NCBI GenBank assembly: GCA_965368335.1
Contig: CBDUMN010000138.1
Coordinates: forward strand, 1-7,040
From: CBDUMN01 sp965368335
GTDB lineage: Bacteria; Pseudomonadota; Alphaproteobacteria; Rhodospirillales; JAPHRK01
DNA: 7,040 nt
Reading direction: 5' to 3'
Part shown: one piece after another, positions 1 to 4,684 of the stretch
Layout of the letters: each line of letters starts with the position of its first letter
Position numbering within the stretch: position 1 is the first letter of the stretch
Made by a program: the position numbers and the translations under genes
The notes under the pieces: model-generated
Database searches by the model: none
What the model saw: only the letters and a program-made list of their open reading frames with translations
What the model was told of the DNA's origin: nothing

Positions 1-2
1 GC

Positions 3-269
3 GATCATGCTGGAAAAACTAACTTCTCAATGGAACAACATTGGGGAGAACAGCACCGGCAAAAAGCGCTCAAGGACCAATACAACTCAGCGAACTCTGA
101 TAACGATGATTTCTGCTACAATCGATACAAGCAAGAGTCCAGAAACTGCAGTAAGTGGGATAAAAAATGGTTGGCCGGGCACAAAAAAAGAGCGACCATT
201 CGAAGAGACTTATGCAATCGAAAAATTAGCACAGAGCCGCCAGAATGGGGCCAGGCGATATGGAGGTAA
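3..269 (+). CDS. 3' end of a Cys-motif protein, first gene of cassette 1 (5' truncated by window edge)
   Basis: The frame is open from the window edge to a TAA at 267-269, with no stop upstream, so this is read as the C-terminal 88 residues of a gene starting outside the window. An internal ATG at 30 is possible but unnecessary. Its last ~50 residues align with the C-terminus of the 1911-2372 protein: Cys-x10-Cys, then Lys-Trp, an Arg-rich helix, Leu-Cys-Asn-Arg, then Glu-Pro-x-Glu-Trp. One cysteine of the 1911-2372 copy (in Gly-Cys-Ile-Glu) is His here (Gly-His-Lys-Lys). The preceding part, rich in Gln, His and Lys, does not resemble the peptidoglycan-binding-like half of the paralogue, so the N-terminus may differ. 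The TPR gene follows after 25 bp, against 23 bp in cassette 2. Function is unknown. The frame is well supported by the paralogue. Confidence 0.75.
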   Translation, partial: DHAGKTNFSMEQHWGEQHRQKALKDQYNSANSDNDDFCYNRYKQESRNCSKWDKKWLAGHKKRATIRRDLCNRKISTEPPEWGQAIWR

Positions 270-294
270 GTCCTCCAAGATAGTAAGGCTAATT

Positions 295-945
295 ATGGCG
301 GAAGACGGACACGAAAAATTCAGGCAGATAAGTGAGAAAGTCATATCTCCACTCTACCGCCAAAAACGCTTTTCCGAACTCCGGGATCGGGTTATCGAAA
401 TATTGGACTCAGAATCCGACCCGGACCTTCGGAAATCACTTATGAGCGAGCTTGCCGTCACATTTTATCGCCCTGGCTGGGTTGATGAAAGCCGGAAATG
501 GGCTCATTGTCGGGCCGATGAATATCCAGAAGATCCACATTCTTGGAGTTATCTCGCCCACTGGTATCTTTACTCCGATCCAGAGAAAGATGGCATAGAA
601 AACGGCCAGGAAATTGGACTAAAAAACTATAAAATCGCCCTGCAAAAAGCACGCGAATCCAACGAATGGGTAAGAAGCACTCTGTTCGACATTTGCCGTG
701 CTTTAACTCATATAGGCGACTATAAGGCCGTTGAAAAACGAATGCGGGAAATACTCAAGGATCTAGAGATCAAGCGTGAAATTGATGTTCCATTCTTAGA
801 GTGCGATTGGCTGGAACACATTCCCGAGGGGAAAATAGACCTTGAGCTAGCCGAGGAATTTCTCACCCTCAACGACAAAGACAAAGAGCGCATCAAAAAA
901 CACGGCCACAAAGACAGTCCGCCAACTTTGGATGATTTGAAGTAG
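295..945 (+). CDS. TPR-like helical protein, second gene of cassette 1
   Basis: A 216-residue protein, probably cytoplasmic, with no signal peptide or membrane segment. The sequence suggests tandem helix-turn-helix TPR-like units: an E(Y/F)PEDP...W..L turn followed by an AL.KARESNEW helix near residues 85-130, and a second unit ending in a Met-Arg-Glu-Ile-Leu helix near residues 135-160. A conserved ECDWL and a terminal PPTLD motif follow. About half of the residues match the 2396-3076 protein. The frame stays open upstream to position 7, but ATG 295 is chosen because homology with the paralogue begins there, a purine-rich TAAGG lies just upstream, and the upstream part overlaps the better supported 3-269 gene in another frame. 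TPRs mediate protein-protein contacts. Binding the product of the upstream gene, as adaptor or immunity protein, is inference from gene order. Confidence 0.82.
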   Translation: MAEDGHEKFRQISEKVISPLYRQKRFSELRDRVIEILDSESDPDLRKSLMSELAVTFYRPGWVDESRKWAHCRADEYPEDPHSWSYLAHWYLYSDPEKDGIENGQEIGLKNYKIALQKARESNEWVRSTLFDICRALTHIGDYKAVEKRMREILKDLEIKREIDVPFLECDWLEHIPEGKIDLELAEEFLTLNDKDKERIKKHGHKDSPPTLDDLK

Positions 946-954
946 GGACAACTA

Positions 955-1253
955 ATGAAAGCTCCGTTCGAGCTAGAAGCCTTGGCTAAAGGAACAGACG
1001 GCTCCCTTGGCGCCTTCATCCTAAAAATCTCTTCCCCGGAGTTTGAAGAAGGGCGAGGGTATTTTTGTATAATCGAGGGTGTTTTTGTATAATTAAGTGC
1101 CCTTTCATTCGTGAGAAAGAAATGAAGGTATTTGGTGTCGATGAGAACCAAGCCGGAGAATTGGCATTCGACCTAGTCAGAAACTTACTGAAACACAAGA
1201 CCGCCACAATAGTTGACGGCAATGGAAATCCGCTAGACGTCCCGTGGGCGTAA
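955..1253 (+). pseudogene. Disrupted GVDENQA-type small protein, third gene of cassette 1
   Basis: Starts 9 bp after the TPR gene, at an ATG that aligns exactly with the intact copy at 3060. The first 40 codons match that copy (MK.PFEL ... EFEEGRG.FC.I). The frame then runs through a second copy of a 20-bp unit and stops at TAA 1090-1092, giving a 45-residue product. The rest of the gene continues in another frame (CPFIREKEM, FGVDENQA, DLVRNLL, final VPWA) to a TAA at 1251-1253. Removing one 20-bp unit gives a 279-nt reading frame of 92 residues, the same length as the 3060-3338 gene. The gene is therefore a recent frameshift pseudogene, or possibly a contingency locus able to revert by slippage. 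The downstream part has only a weak TTG start and is probably not translated. Confidence 0.85.
1054..1093 (+). repeat. 20-bp tandem duplication disrupting the small gene
   Basis: Units 1054-1073 and 1074-1093 are identical except for one base (A at 1061, G at 1081). The homologous gene at 3060 has only one such unit. Twenty is not a multiple of three, so the duplication shifts the frame. Each unit contains TATAAT, which is probably coincidental. Confidence 0.93.
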
Positions 1254-1303
1254 CCTGCTTTCTATTGCGAGATATTTCCGCCAATTCCCCGAGTCTCTGC
1301 CGC

Positions 1304-1454
1304 GCGCAGATATCGCCTAAAGCCCCGGACGTGCGGGCTTGCCGGCGTCTTGCGGTCTGGTCTTCGGTTTTCGGGAAAAAGAGTGGTAGGGGACGCAGTC
1401 TGGAGCGAAACGGTCTCCGGTGGCTTCCCTGTTTCATAAGGAAAATACAGGGAA
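1304..1454 (+). repeat. Dispersed repeat, copy A
   Basis: Bases 1321-1454 (134 bp) align without gaps to 4398-4531, with about a dozen mismatches by hand count (about 90% identity). A further 13 bp (1304-1316) match 4319-4331 exactly. The two blocks are 4 bp apart here and 66 bp apart in copy B. Weaker similarity may extend left to about 1266. The mismatches do not favour third codon positions, and neither copy has a shared intact reading frame, so the repeat looks non-coding. It ends in a TTCCCTGT...ACAGGGAA inverted repeat (1425-1454). It begins just after cassette 1. Confidence 0.9.
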
Positions 1455-1552
1455 TAACTTCGGAAATGAGGCGTCTTGCCGGGAATCTCGCCTTGGTGCA
1501 CCAGTAAAATCCGTATCGCCTCACCGTTTTCTCTATACGGGGAAACAGGGAA
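1425..1552. repeat. TTCCCTG/CAGGGAA inverted repeats, copy A
   Basis: TTCCCTGTTTC at 1425-1435 is perfectly complementary (11 bp) to GAAACAGGGAA at 1542-1552, and TTCCCTGT (1425-1432) also pairs with ACAGGGAA (1447-1454). The same motif family recurs three to four times at 4501-4631. Repeated motifs of this kind could be protein-binding sites or ends of a small element; the role is unknown. Confidence 0.8.
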
Positions 1553-1566
1553 TTTATCCCCTCGTA

Positions 1567-1608
1567 TCAAGGACACCTTGAATTCAATAGATCGCGCCAG
1601 ATCGCGCC
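1567..1608. repeat. Small hairpin and doubled 10-mer
   Basis: TCAAGG (1567-1572) and CCTTGA (1576-1581) form a 6-bp stem with a 3-nt loop. The 10-mer AGATCGCGCC then occurs twice head to tail at 1589-1598 and 1599-1608. Both sit between the dispersed repeat and the promoter and may mark a junction. No function is assigned. Confidence 0.55.
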
Positions 1609-1627
1609 AAGAAATAGGATTTTTTTC

Positions 1628-1656
1628 TTGACATTGACACAGTGTTCACTTATTGT
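1628..1656 (+). promoter_or_regulatory. Candidate sigma70-type promoter reading towards cassette 2
   Basis: A perfect -35 TTGACA at 1628-1633, a 17-bp spacer and a -10 TATTGT at 1651-1656. A second overlapping TTGACA lies at 1634-1639. The upstream flank contains a T-tract. The next gene on this strand starts at 1911, implying a leader of about 250 nt. The promoter is seen by consensus match only. Confidence 0.6.
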
Positions 1657-1658
1657 TC
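1644..1658 (+). promoter_or_regulatory. Candidate LexA (SOS) operator, GTTC-N7-GTTC
   Basis: GTTC at 1644-1647, seven bases, then GTTC at 1655-1658. This is exactly the direct-repeat LexA box described for Alphaproteobacteria. It overlaps the -10 element at 1651-1656, where bound LexA would block RNA polymerase. An 8-base match can occur by chance, but its placement on a consensus promoter makes it credible. If real, cassette 2 would be derepressed by DNA damage. Confidence 0.6.
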
Positions 1659-1877
1659 TTTTTGCTTGAAAGTGGTTCGGGCGGTCTTTGACCATAACCC
1701 ACATGGGCCCTTTCATGCCGGATGCGCCCGTTTGGGCCGGTACCGGGGGACGCCCCGCACGCCGATAACCCAATAAGCGGATAACGCTCCACCAGAAATT
1801 CAAACTTCATTTGTTCGGCCGGCTTTTTTGTTGGCCGGGACAGTCGAGCTTTTGCAATTTCCGGGGAGCGCGCGCCC
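1659..1877 (+). other. GC-rich untranslated leader upstream of cassette 2
   Basis: About 220 bases between the promoter and the hairpin at 1878. It is GC-rich compared with the cassette genes and contains the perfect palindrome CCGGTACCGG (1737-1746) and a near-repeat of TTTGTTCGGCCGG/TTTGTTGGCCGG around 1810-1838. No supported gene was found on either strand. It could be a structured 5' UTR or the remnant of whatever the promoter originally served. Confidence 0.4.
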
Positions 1878-1903
1878 GTTCCTCGGAACCCAACACGAGG
1901 AAC
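1878..1903 (+). promoter_or_regulatory. Hairpin sequestering the ribosome binding site of the 1911 gene
   Basis: GTTCCTCG (1878-1885) and CGAGGAAC (1896-1903) are perfect 8-bp complements around a 10-nt loop. The 3' arm contains the Shine-Dalgarno-like GAGGA (1897-1901), 9 nt before ATG 1911. In the folded RNA the RBS would be paired, so translation of the first cassette gene may depend on opening this stem. An alternative reading is a DNA operator for a dimeric regulator. Confidence 0.6.
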
Positions 1904-1910
1904 AAGAGAT

Positions 1911-2372
1911 ATGCACTCCCTCCTAAACCTCCGAAAGACCGTTGGACCCAGCTACAACGTCGATCCGGAAGATGTTTTAACGCTCAAAAAGGCCCTTAAC
2001 AAAACGGGCCACTACAAGATGCCGGATTTCGGCCTGACGCCGTATCCCGATACGCCCCTCATGAAGGGGATTAAATCTTTTCAAAAGGATACGGGTCTCA
2101 AGCAGGACAGTATCGTCAAACCCGGCGGTCCAACCGAGAAGATGCTCGCGTTTGCTGAAAAAGCTAGCTCCAAATCTCCTGAAAACTCTGAAAAATGTCG
2201 CGAACGGTGGGATAAGGAACATTCAAAATGTTTTAAGTGGTTCCCATATGGCTCCAATGCCGTTCGCGGTTGCATTGAAAGATCCACCGATAGGTTGAGA
2301 TTGTGCAACCGCTATGGTTATCCTGAACCCAGAGAGCCGAAAGAATGGAGTCTCCAGGATATTCTCGGATAA
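1911..2372 (+). CDS. Peptidoglycan-binding-like domain protein with C-terminal Cys motif, first gene of cassette 2
   Basis: A 153-residue protein with no signal peptide or membrane helix. Residues ~15-80 resemble a PG_binding_1-type three-helix fold: a D.EDVL.LKKAL...G.Y segment, then a helix I.SFQKDTGL, then the PGGPTE turn. This N-terminal type precedes variable C-termini in many alphaproteobacterial proteins (family knowledge). Residues ~94-153 form a separate domain with Cys-x10-Cys, Gly-Cys-Ile-Glu-Arg, Leu-Cys-Asn-Arg and Pro-Lys-Glu-Trp, shared with the truncated protein at 3-269. Start ATG 1911 follows GAGGA by 9 nt. The TPR gene follows after 23 bp. A secreted or phage-like effector with a Cys-stabilised C-terminal domain is possible; no catalytic motif is recognised. 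Confidence 0.85.
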   Translation: MHSLLNLRKTVGPSYNVDPEDVLTLKKALNKTGHYKMPDFGLTPYPDTPLMKGIKSFQKDTGLKQDSIVKPGGPTEKMLAFAEKASSKSPENSEKCRERWDKEHSKCFKWFPYGSNAVRGCIERSTDRLRLCNRYGYPEPREPKEWSLQDILG

Positions 2373-2395
2373 CCAAACAATTCAAAGGAAGCACT

Positions 2396-3076
2396 ATGTC
2401 GAAAGAGTGGGCAGATAAAGTTGAAAGTATCTTCGACGAAGTCATCATGCCTCTCGTTCGGAGTAAGCGCTATACCGAACTAAGGGATCGGGTTGCCGAG
2501 TTGCTAGATATGGAATCCGATCCCCACATTCGGGGAATTCTTATGAATACTCTTGCGTCGCACCTTCATGTTGGTGGGATGGAGGAAGAAAGCCTCTTAT
2601 GGGCGAAGCGGCAAGTGGAAGAGTTCCCTGAAGACCCGTTGGCTTGGAGCGGTCTTGGAAGCTGGTACTATTATAACCCGCTAAGAGAAGCCACGTCCCA
2701 AGAAATGAATATTGCCAAAGAGCATTATGAAACCGCCCTTGAAAAAGCACGGACATCCAATGAGTGGGTTTGCTCCGAGCTCTATACTCTTTGCCGTCTT
2801 CTAACCGATATGAAGAACTACGAAGAGCTGGAAGCGCGGATGAGAGAAATACTCCATGAACTTAAGATCAAGCGGGAAACCGACGTTCCCCAGTTCGAGT
2901 GCGACTGGTTAAAACGTGTTCCAGACGGGAAAATTGATTCGGACCTTGTCGAAACTTTCTGGGCCCTTGAGGTTAAAGATCGAAGACGAGTCCAAAAGCT
3001 TCGCTATGACAGTCTGCCGCCAACTCTGGACGAACTAAATTCGGGCAAATGGGATGCTGATGAAAGTTCCGTTTGA
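2396..3076 (+). CDS. TPR-like helical protein, second gene of cassette 2
   Basis: A 226-residue, probably cytoplasmic protein, paralogous to 295-945 over almost its full length (shared ELRDRV, ESDP, FPEDP, KAR.SNEWV, MREIL, ECDWL, PPTLDEL). Two TPR-like helical pairs are visible around residues 75-120 and 125-155. ATG 2396 is chosen over an in-frame ATG at 2345: it follows AAGGAA by 5-6 nt, it is where homology to the paralogue begins, and it avoids overlap with the upstream gene. The C-terminus is about ten residues longer than in the paralogue and runs 17 bp into the next gene, so the two are probably translationally coupled. A role as cognate partner of the upstream protein is inferred from the conserved gene order. 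Confidence 0.87.
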   Translation: MSKEWADKVESIFDEVIMPLVRSKRYTELRDRVAELLDMESDPHIRGILMNTLASHLHVGGMEEESLLWAKRQVEEFPEDPLAWSGLGSWYYYNPLREATSQEMNIAKEHYETALEKARTSNEWVCSELYTLCRLLTDMKNYEELEARMREILHELKIKRETDVPQFECDWLKRVPDGKIDSDLVETFWALEVKDRRRVQKLRYDSLPPTLDELNSGKWDADESSV

Positions 3077-3338
3077 ACTAAACGCTAAAGTCAAAGGAGC
3101 AAACGGCTCCCTATCCCCCATCATTCTAAGAATTTCTGCTCCAGAGTTTGAGGAAGGTCGTGGGCATTTTTGTACAATTGAGTGTCCTTTCATTCGCGAA
3201 AAAGAGATGAAGGCATTTGGTGTCGATGAGAACCAAGCCATTGAATTGGCTTTTGATTTAGTCAGAAGCCTATTGGCACACAAGGAAGCCTTTATAGTCG
3301 ATGATGATGGAAATCGCATAGAGGTCCCATGGGCGTAA
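3060..3338 (+). CDS. Small GVDENQA-motif protein, third gene of cassette 2
   Basis: A 92-residue protein. The N-terminal half is predicted as beta strands (FELNAKVKG, then IILRISAPE). A CPFIREKEM segment follows, then a helix with the signature FGVDENQAIELAFDLVRSLL, and a terminal strand ending in VPWA. The strand pair plus GVD..QA..LA helix recalls small uncharacterised families such as DUF6968; this is from memory and unverified. ATG 3060 matches the start of the first-cassette copy, and an ATG two codons earlier (3054) is also possible. It overlaps the TPR gene by 17 bp. It is the intact counterpart of the frameshifted 955-1253 gene. Its small size and position at the end of an effector-like cassette fit an immunity protein, but nothing here proves that. 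Confidence 0.82.
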   Translation: MKVPFELNAKVKGANGSLSPIILRISAPEFEEGRGHFCTIECPFIREKEMKAFGVDENQAIELAFDLVRSLLAHKEAFIVDDDGNRIEVPWA

Positions 3339-3376
3339 GGTCACTCCCCGACTTACGGTTCAAGACACCGCTTATC

Positions 3377-3499
3377 TCATCTCCCCTCGACAGCCTCATT
3401 CAACTGATCCAGGTCGATATTCTCAATCACAACGTAAACGCCGACACTTAGGGCGACCTGGGCGCGGGAGCGTTTGGGGAGATTGGCTGGTGTCCCGTT
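3377..3499 (-). pseudogene. Possible unrecognised coding remnant
   Basis: On the reverse strand a frame of about 40 codons without a start is open between a TAA at 3500-3502 and a TGA at 3377-3379. The peptide has natural-looking composition: LPKRSRAQVALSVG, then VYVVIENIDLD, then QLNEAVEGR. It has no RBS or ATG and no family is recognised, so it may be the tail of a deleted gene or a chance frame. The bases from 3500 to 3556 hold nothing recognisable beyond a GGTCGACC palindrome near 3514-3521. Confidence 0.25.
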
Positions 3500-3568
3500 T
3501 TAAGCATTTCTTGAGGTCGACCAGGAAAGATAGCACGATATCCTTACTTCCTTACTAGAGGACTTGTC

Positions 3569-3807
3569 ATGCTTGCAAAACTGACGTCGAAAAATCAGCT
3601 TACTCTGTCCAAGGTGGTTTTGGCATCTTGTCCGGACACCGAATATTTCGACGTGACCGAAGAGAACGGGCGCATCGTTTTGGTGCCGGTGCGGGTCAAT
3701 CGGGCAAATGTCGTTCGCAACAAACTGTCAGATTAGGTCGGAACTACTTCAGATGATATCGGCGATGCTGTCTCTCCTGGGCGCGCCGCAAGGGTGATCC
3801 CGCTTAA
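3569..3807 (+). pseudogene. AbrB/MazE-type antitoxin, broken
   Basis: ATG 3569 follows AGAGGA by 6 nt. The first 55 residues are a recognisable AbrB/MazE/SpoVT swapped-hairpin DNA-binding domain (MLAKLTSKNQLTL near the start, then YFDVTEENGRIVLVPV). A TAG at 3734-3736 ends it early. After the stop the same frame continues with a family-like VGTTSDDIGDAV, and a 2-nt TC expansion in 3771-3776 shifts the frame. Undoing that shift gives SWARRKGDPA ending in TAA 3805-3807, which overlaps the toxin ATG as TAATG, the usual arrangement of such operons. Intact family members bind their own promoter and neutralise the PIN toxin. The 55-residue product keeps the DNA-binding part but lacks the toxin-binding tail. 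Confidence 0.8.
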
Positions 3808-4192
3808 TGCCTTCAGCCCGCGTCGTTCTGGATACGAACGTCCTGCTCTCGGCCCTGCTGTTCCATGCGGGGTCGGTGTCGTGGTTACGCTCCGCATGGC
3901 AGGCTGAAGCCATTTGCCCGCTGGTCAGTCACGGCACGGCTGCGGAACTGATCAGGGTTCTCTCCTACCCGAAGTTCCGCCTGTCCACCGAAGAGCAGGA
4001 AGACCTGCTGGCGGACTATCTTCCCTGGTGTGAAACCGTTGTCTGCTCCAAAACGATGAATATCCCGGACTGTCGGGAGCCGCCGACACACTCGTTACCG
4101 GAGACAAGGATTTGCTCGTGCTGGCAGGCGGCTTTTCCATACCGATTCTGACGCCCGCTGACTTCCGGGAGCAATTTGCCATCGATTTATAG
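3807..4192 (+). pseudogene. PIN-domain toxin (VapC-like), broken by internal deletion and frameshift
   Basis: ATG 3807 overlaps the antitoxin remnant stop. The N-terminal ~92 residues are a good PIN ribonuclease sequence, with acidic active-site residues Asp9 (LDTN) and Glu47 (AELIRVL). After IPDCREP the segment normally carrying a conserved Asp-x-x-Phe-Leu helix is missing, and from about 4082 the sequence continues in another frame as ADTLVTGDKDLL, GGFSIPILTPADF and a TAG at 4190-4192. A deletion of 3n+1 bases, about a dozen residues' worth, explains both the loss and the shift. Read straight through, the frame gives a 114-residue product with an unrelated tail, ending at 4151. The protein lacks at least two metal-binding acidic residues and should be inactive as an RNase. 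Together with the broken antitoxin this is a dead TA module. Confidence 0.85.
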
Positions 4193-4318
4193 GGCCGGAA
4201 GGCAATCAAATACGAGCACTGGGCAGCGCCTATGCCCACAGTCTGATCGCCGGATGCGGCCAACAGAGATTTCTCACCAAATTTGGCTAATTCGCCGTTT
4301 CGCTCTAGTCTCCGCTCA

Positions 4319-4531
4319 GCGCAGATATCGCACGGGAACTACGTTCCCAGGCCTCAGGACACCTAAAACCGCAAAGCGGTTAAGGGTGCTGGGCAAAAGC
4401 CCCGGACGTGCGGGCTTGCCGGTGTCTTGCGGTCTGATCTTCGGTTTTAGGGAAAAAGAGTGGTAGGGGCGGCAGTCTGGAGCGAACGAGTCTCTGGTGG
4501 TTTCCCTGTTTTATAGGGAAAATACAGGGAA
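4319..4531 (+). repeat. Dispersed repeat, copy B
   Basis: Second copy of the repeat at 1304-1454, in the same orientation. 4319-4331 is identical to 1304-1316, and 4398-4531 aligns without gaps to 1321-1454. Between the two blocks lies a 66-base segment absent from copy A. The 3' end is TTTCCCTGT (4501-4509) paired with ACAGGGAAA (4524-4532). Confidence 0.9.
4332..4397 (+). repeat. Hairpin-rich insertion inside repeat copy B
   Basis: This 66-base segment replaces 4 bases of copy A. It contains two perfect hairpins: GGGAAC (4334-4339) with GTTCCC (4343-4348) around TAC, and AACCGC (4367-4372) with GCGGTT (4376-4381) around AAA. The outer arms CCCAG (4346-4350) and CTGGG (4389-4393), plus CACCT against AGGGTG, can enclose the second hairpin. 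It may be a small palindromic element, or ancestral sequence lost from copy A. Confidence 0.65.
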
Positions 4532-4631
4532 AACCTTAAAGAGTAGAAAGCCAAGGAGGCATTCCGACTGTTCTGCGTCAGGTAAAGTCACACCTCTCAG
4601 GTAATTTCCCTGCGCACTGAAACAGGGAAAT
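4501..4631. repeat. TTTCCCTG/CAGGGAAA inverted repeats, copy B
   Basis: TTTCCCTGT (4501-4509) pairs with ACAGGGAAA (4524-4532) or, alternatively, TTTCCCT (4501-4507) with AGGGAAA (4515-4521). A second pair, ATTTCCCTG (4604-4612) and CAGGGAAAT (4623-4631), has a 10-nt loop. The spacing differs from copy A while the motif is kept. Confidence 0.8.
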
Positions 4632-4684
4632 CCTCAGGATAAACGGGGAATTACTTGCTCCAAAGCAATGAACAGCACTGCCGG

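Larger units (their letters stand above)
1254..1910. other. 657-bp intergenic region between the two cassettes
   Basis: No convincing gene. From left to right it holds a copy of the dispersed repeat (core 1321-1454), an inverted repeat bringing TTCCCTGTTTC and GAAACAGGGAA together, a 6-bp hairpin (1567-1581), a doubled 10-mer (1589-1608), a promoter with a LexA-type box, a GC-rich leader and a hairpin over the next ribosome binding site. Open frames on both strands here, such as the reverse frames within 1177-1524 and 1567-1803, lack a supporting RBS or any recognisable family and overlap these elements. Confidence 0.7.
4193..4684. other. 492-bp intergenic region between dead TA pair and lipid operon
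   Basis: No gene is supported. Bases 4193-4265 show nothing recognisable. The rest holds copy B of the dispersed repeat, its hairpin-rich insertion, and further TTTCCCTG/CAGGGAAA inverted repeats. It lies downstream of the convergent ends of the + strand remnants and the - strand operon. No clear rho-independent terminator was found for either; a 5-bp stem at 4655-4668 has no T-tract. Confidence 0.65.

Noticed and set aside
7..294. N-terminal extension of the TPR protein in frame with 295-945
   Set aside because: It overlaps the better supported 3-269 frame, has no counterpart in the paralogue, and a start at 295 matches the paralogue start.
1068..1093. Two TATAAT -10-like hexamers
   Set aside because: They lie inside the duplicated coding unit, with no good -35 at the right distance. 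The intact paralogue has TACAAT, so they look like a coding by-product.
1177..1524. Reverse-strand frame of 115 codons, and the forward frame 1244-1507
   Set aside because: Both run across the dispersed repeat. The second repeat copy does not preserve the full frame, mismatches are not codon-like, and there is no RBS or recognised family.
1567..1803. Reverse-strand frame of 78 codons
   Set aside because: It covers the promoter and LexA-type box and has no recognisable domain, so a regulatory/leader interpretation explains the stretch better.
3409..3461. Inverted repeat CCAGGTCG ... CGACCTGG
   Set aside because: The 37-nt loop is long and the arms fall in the possible coding remnant. There is no link to a promoter.
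3952..4263. Reverse-strand frame of 103 codons opposite the PIN gene
   Set aside because: It is antisense to a recognisable PIN pseudogene and shows no family of its own.
4655..4668. TTGCT/AGCAA stem as terminator of the reverse-strand operon
   Set aside because: The stem is only 5 bp and no T-tract follows in the transcribed direction.
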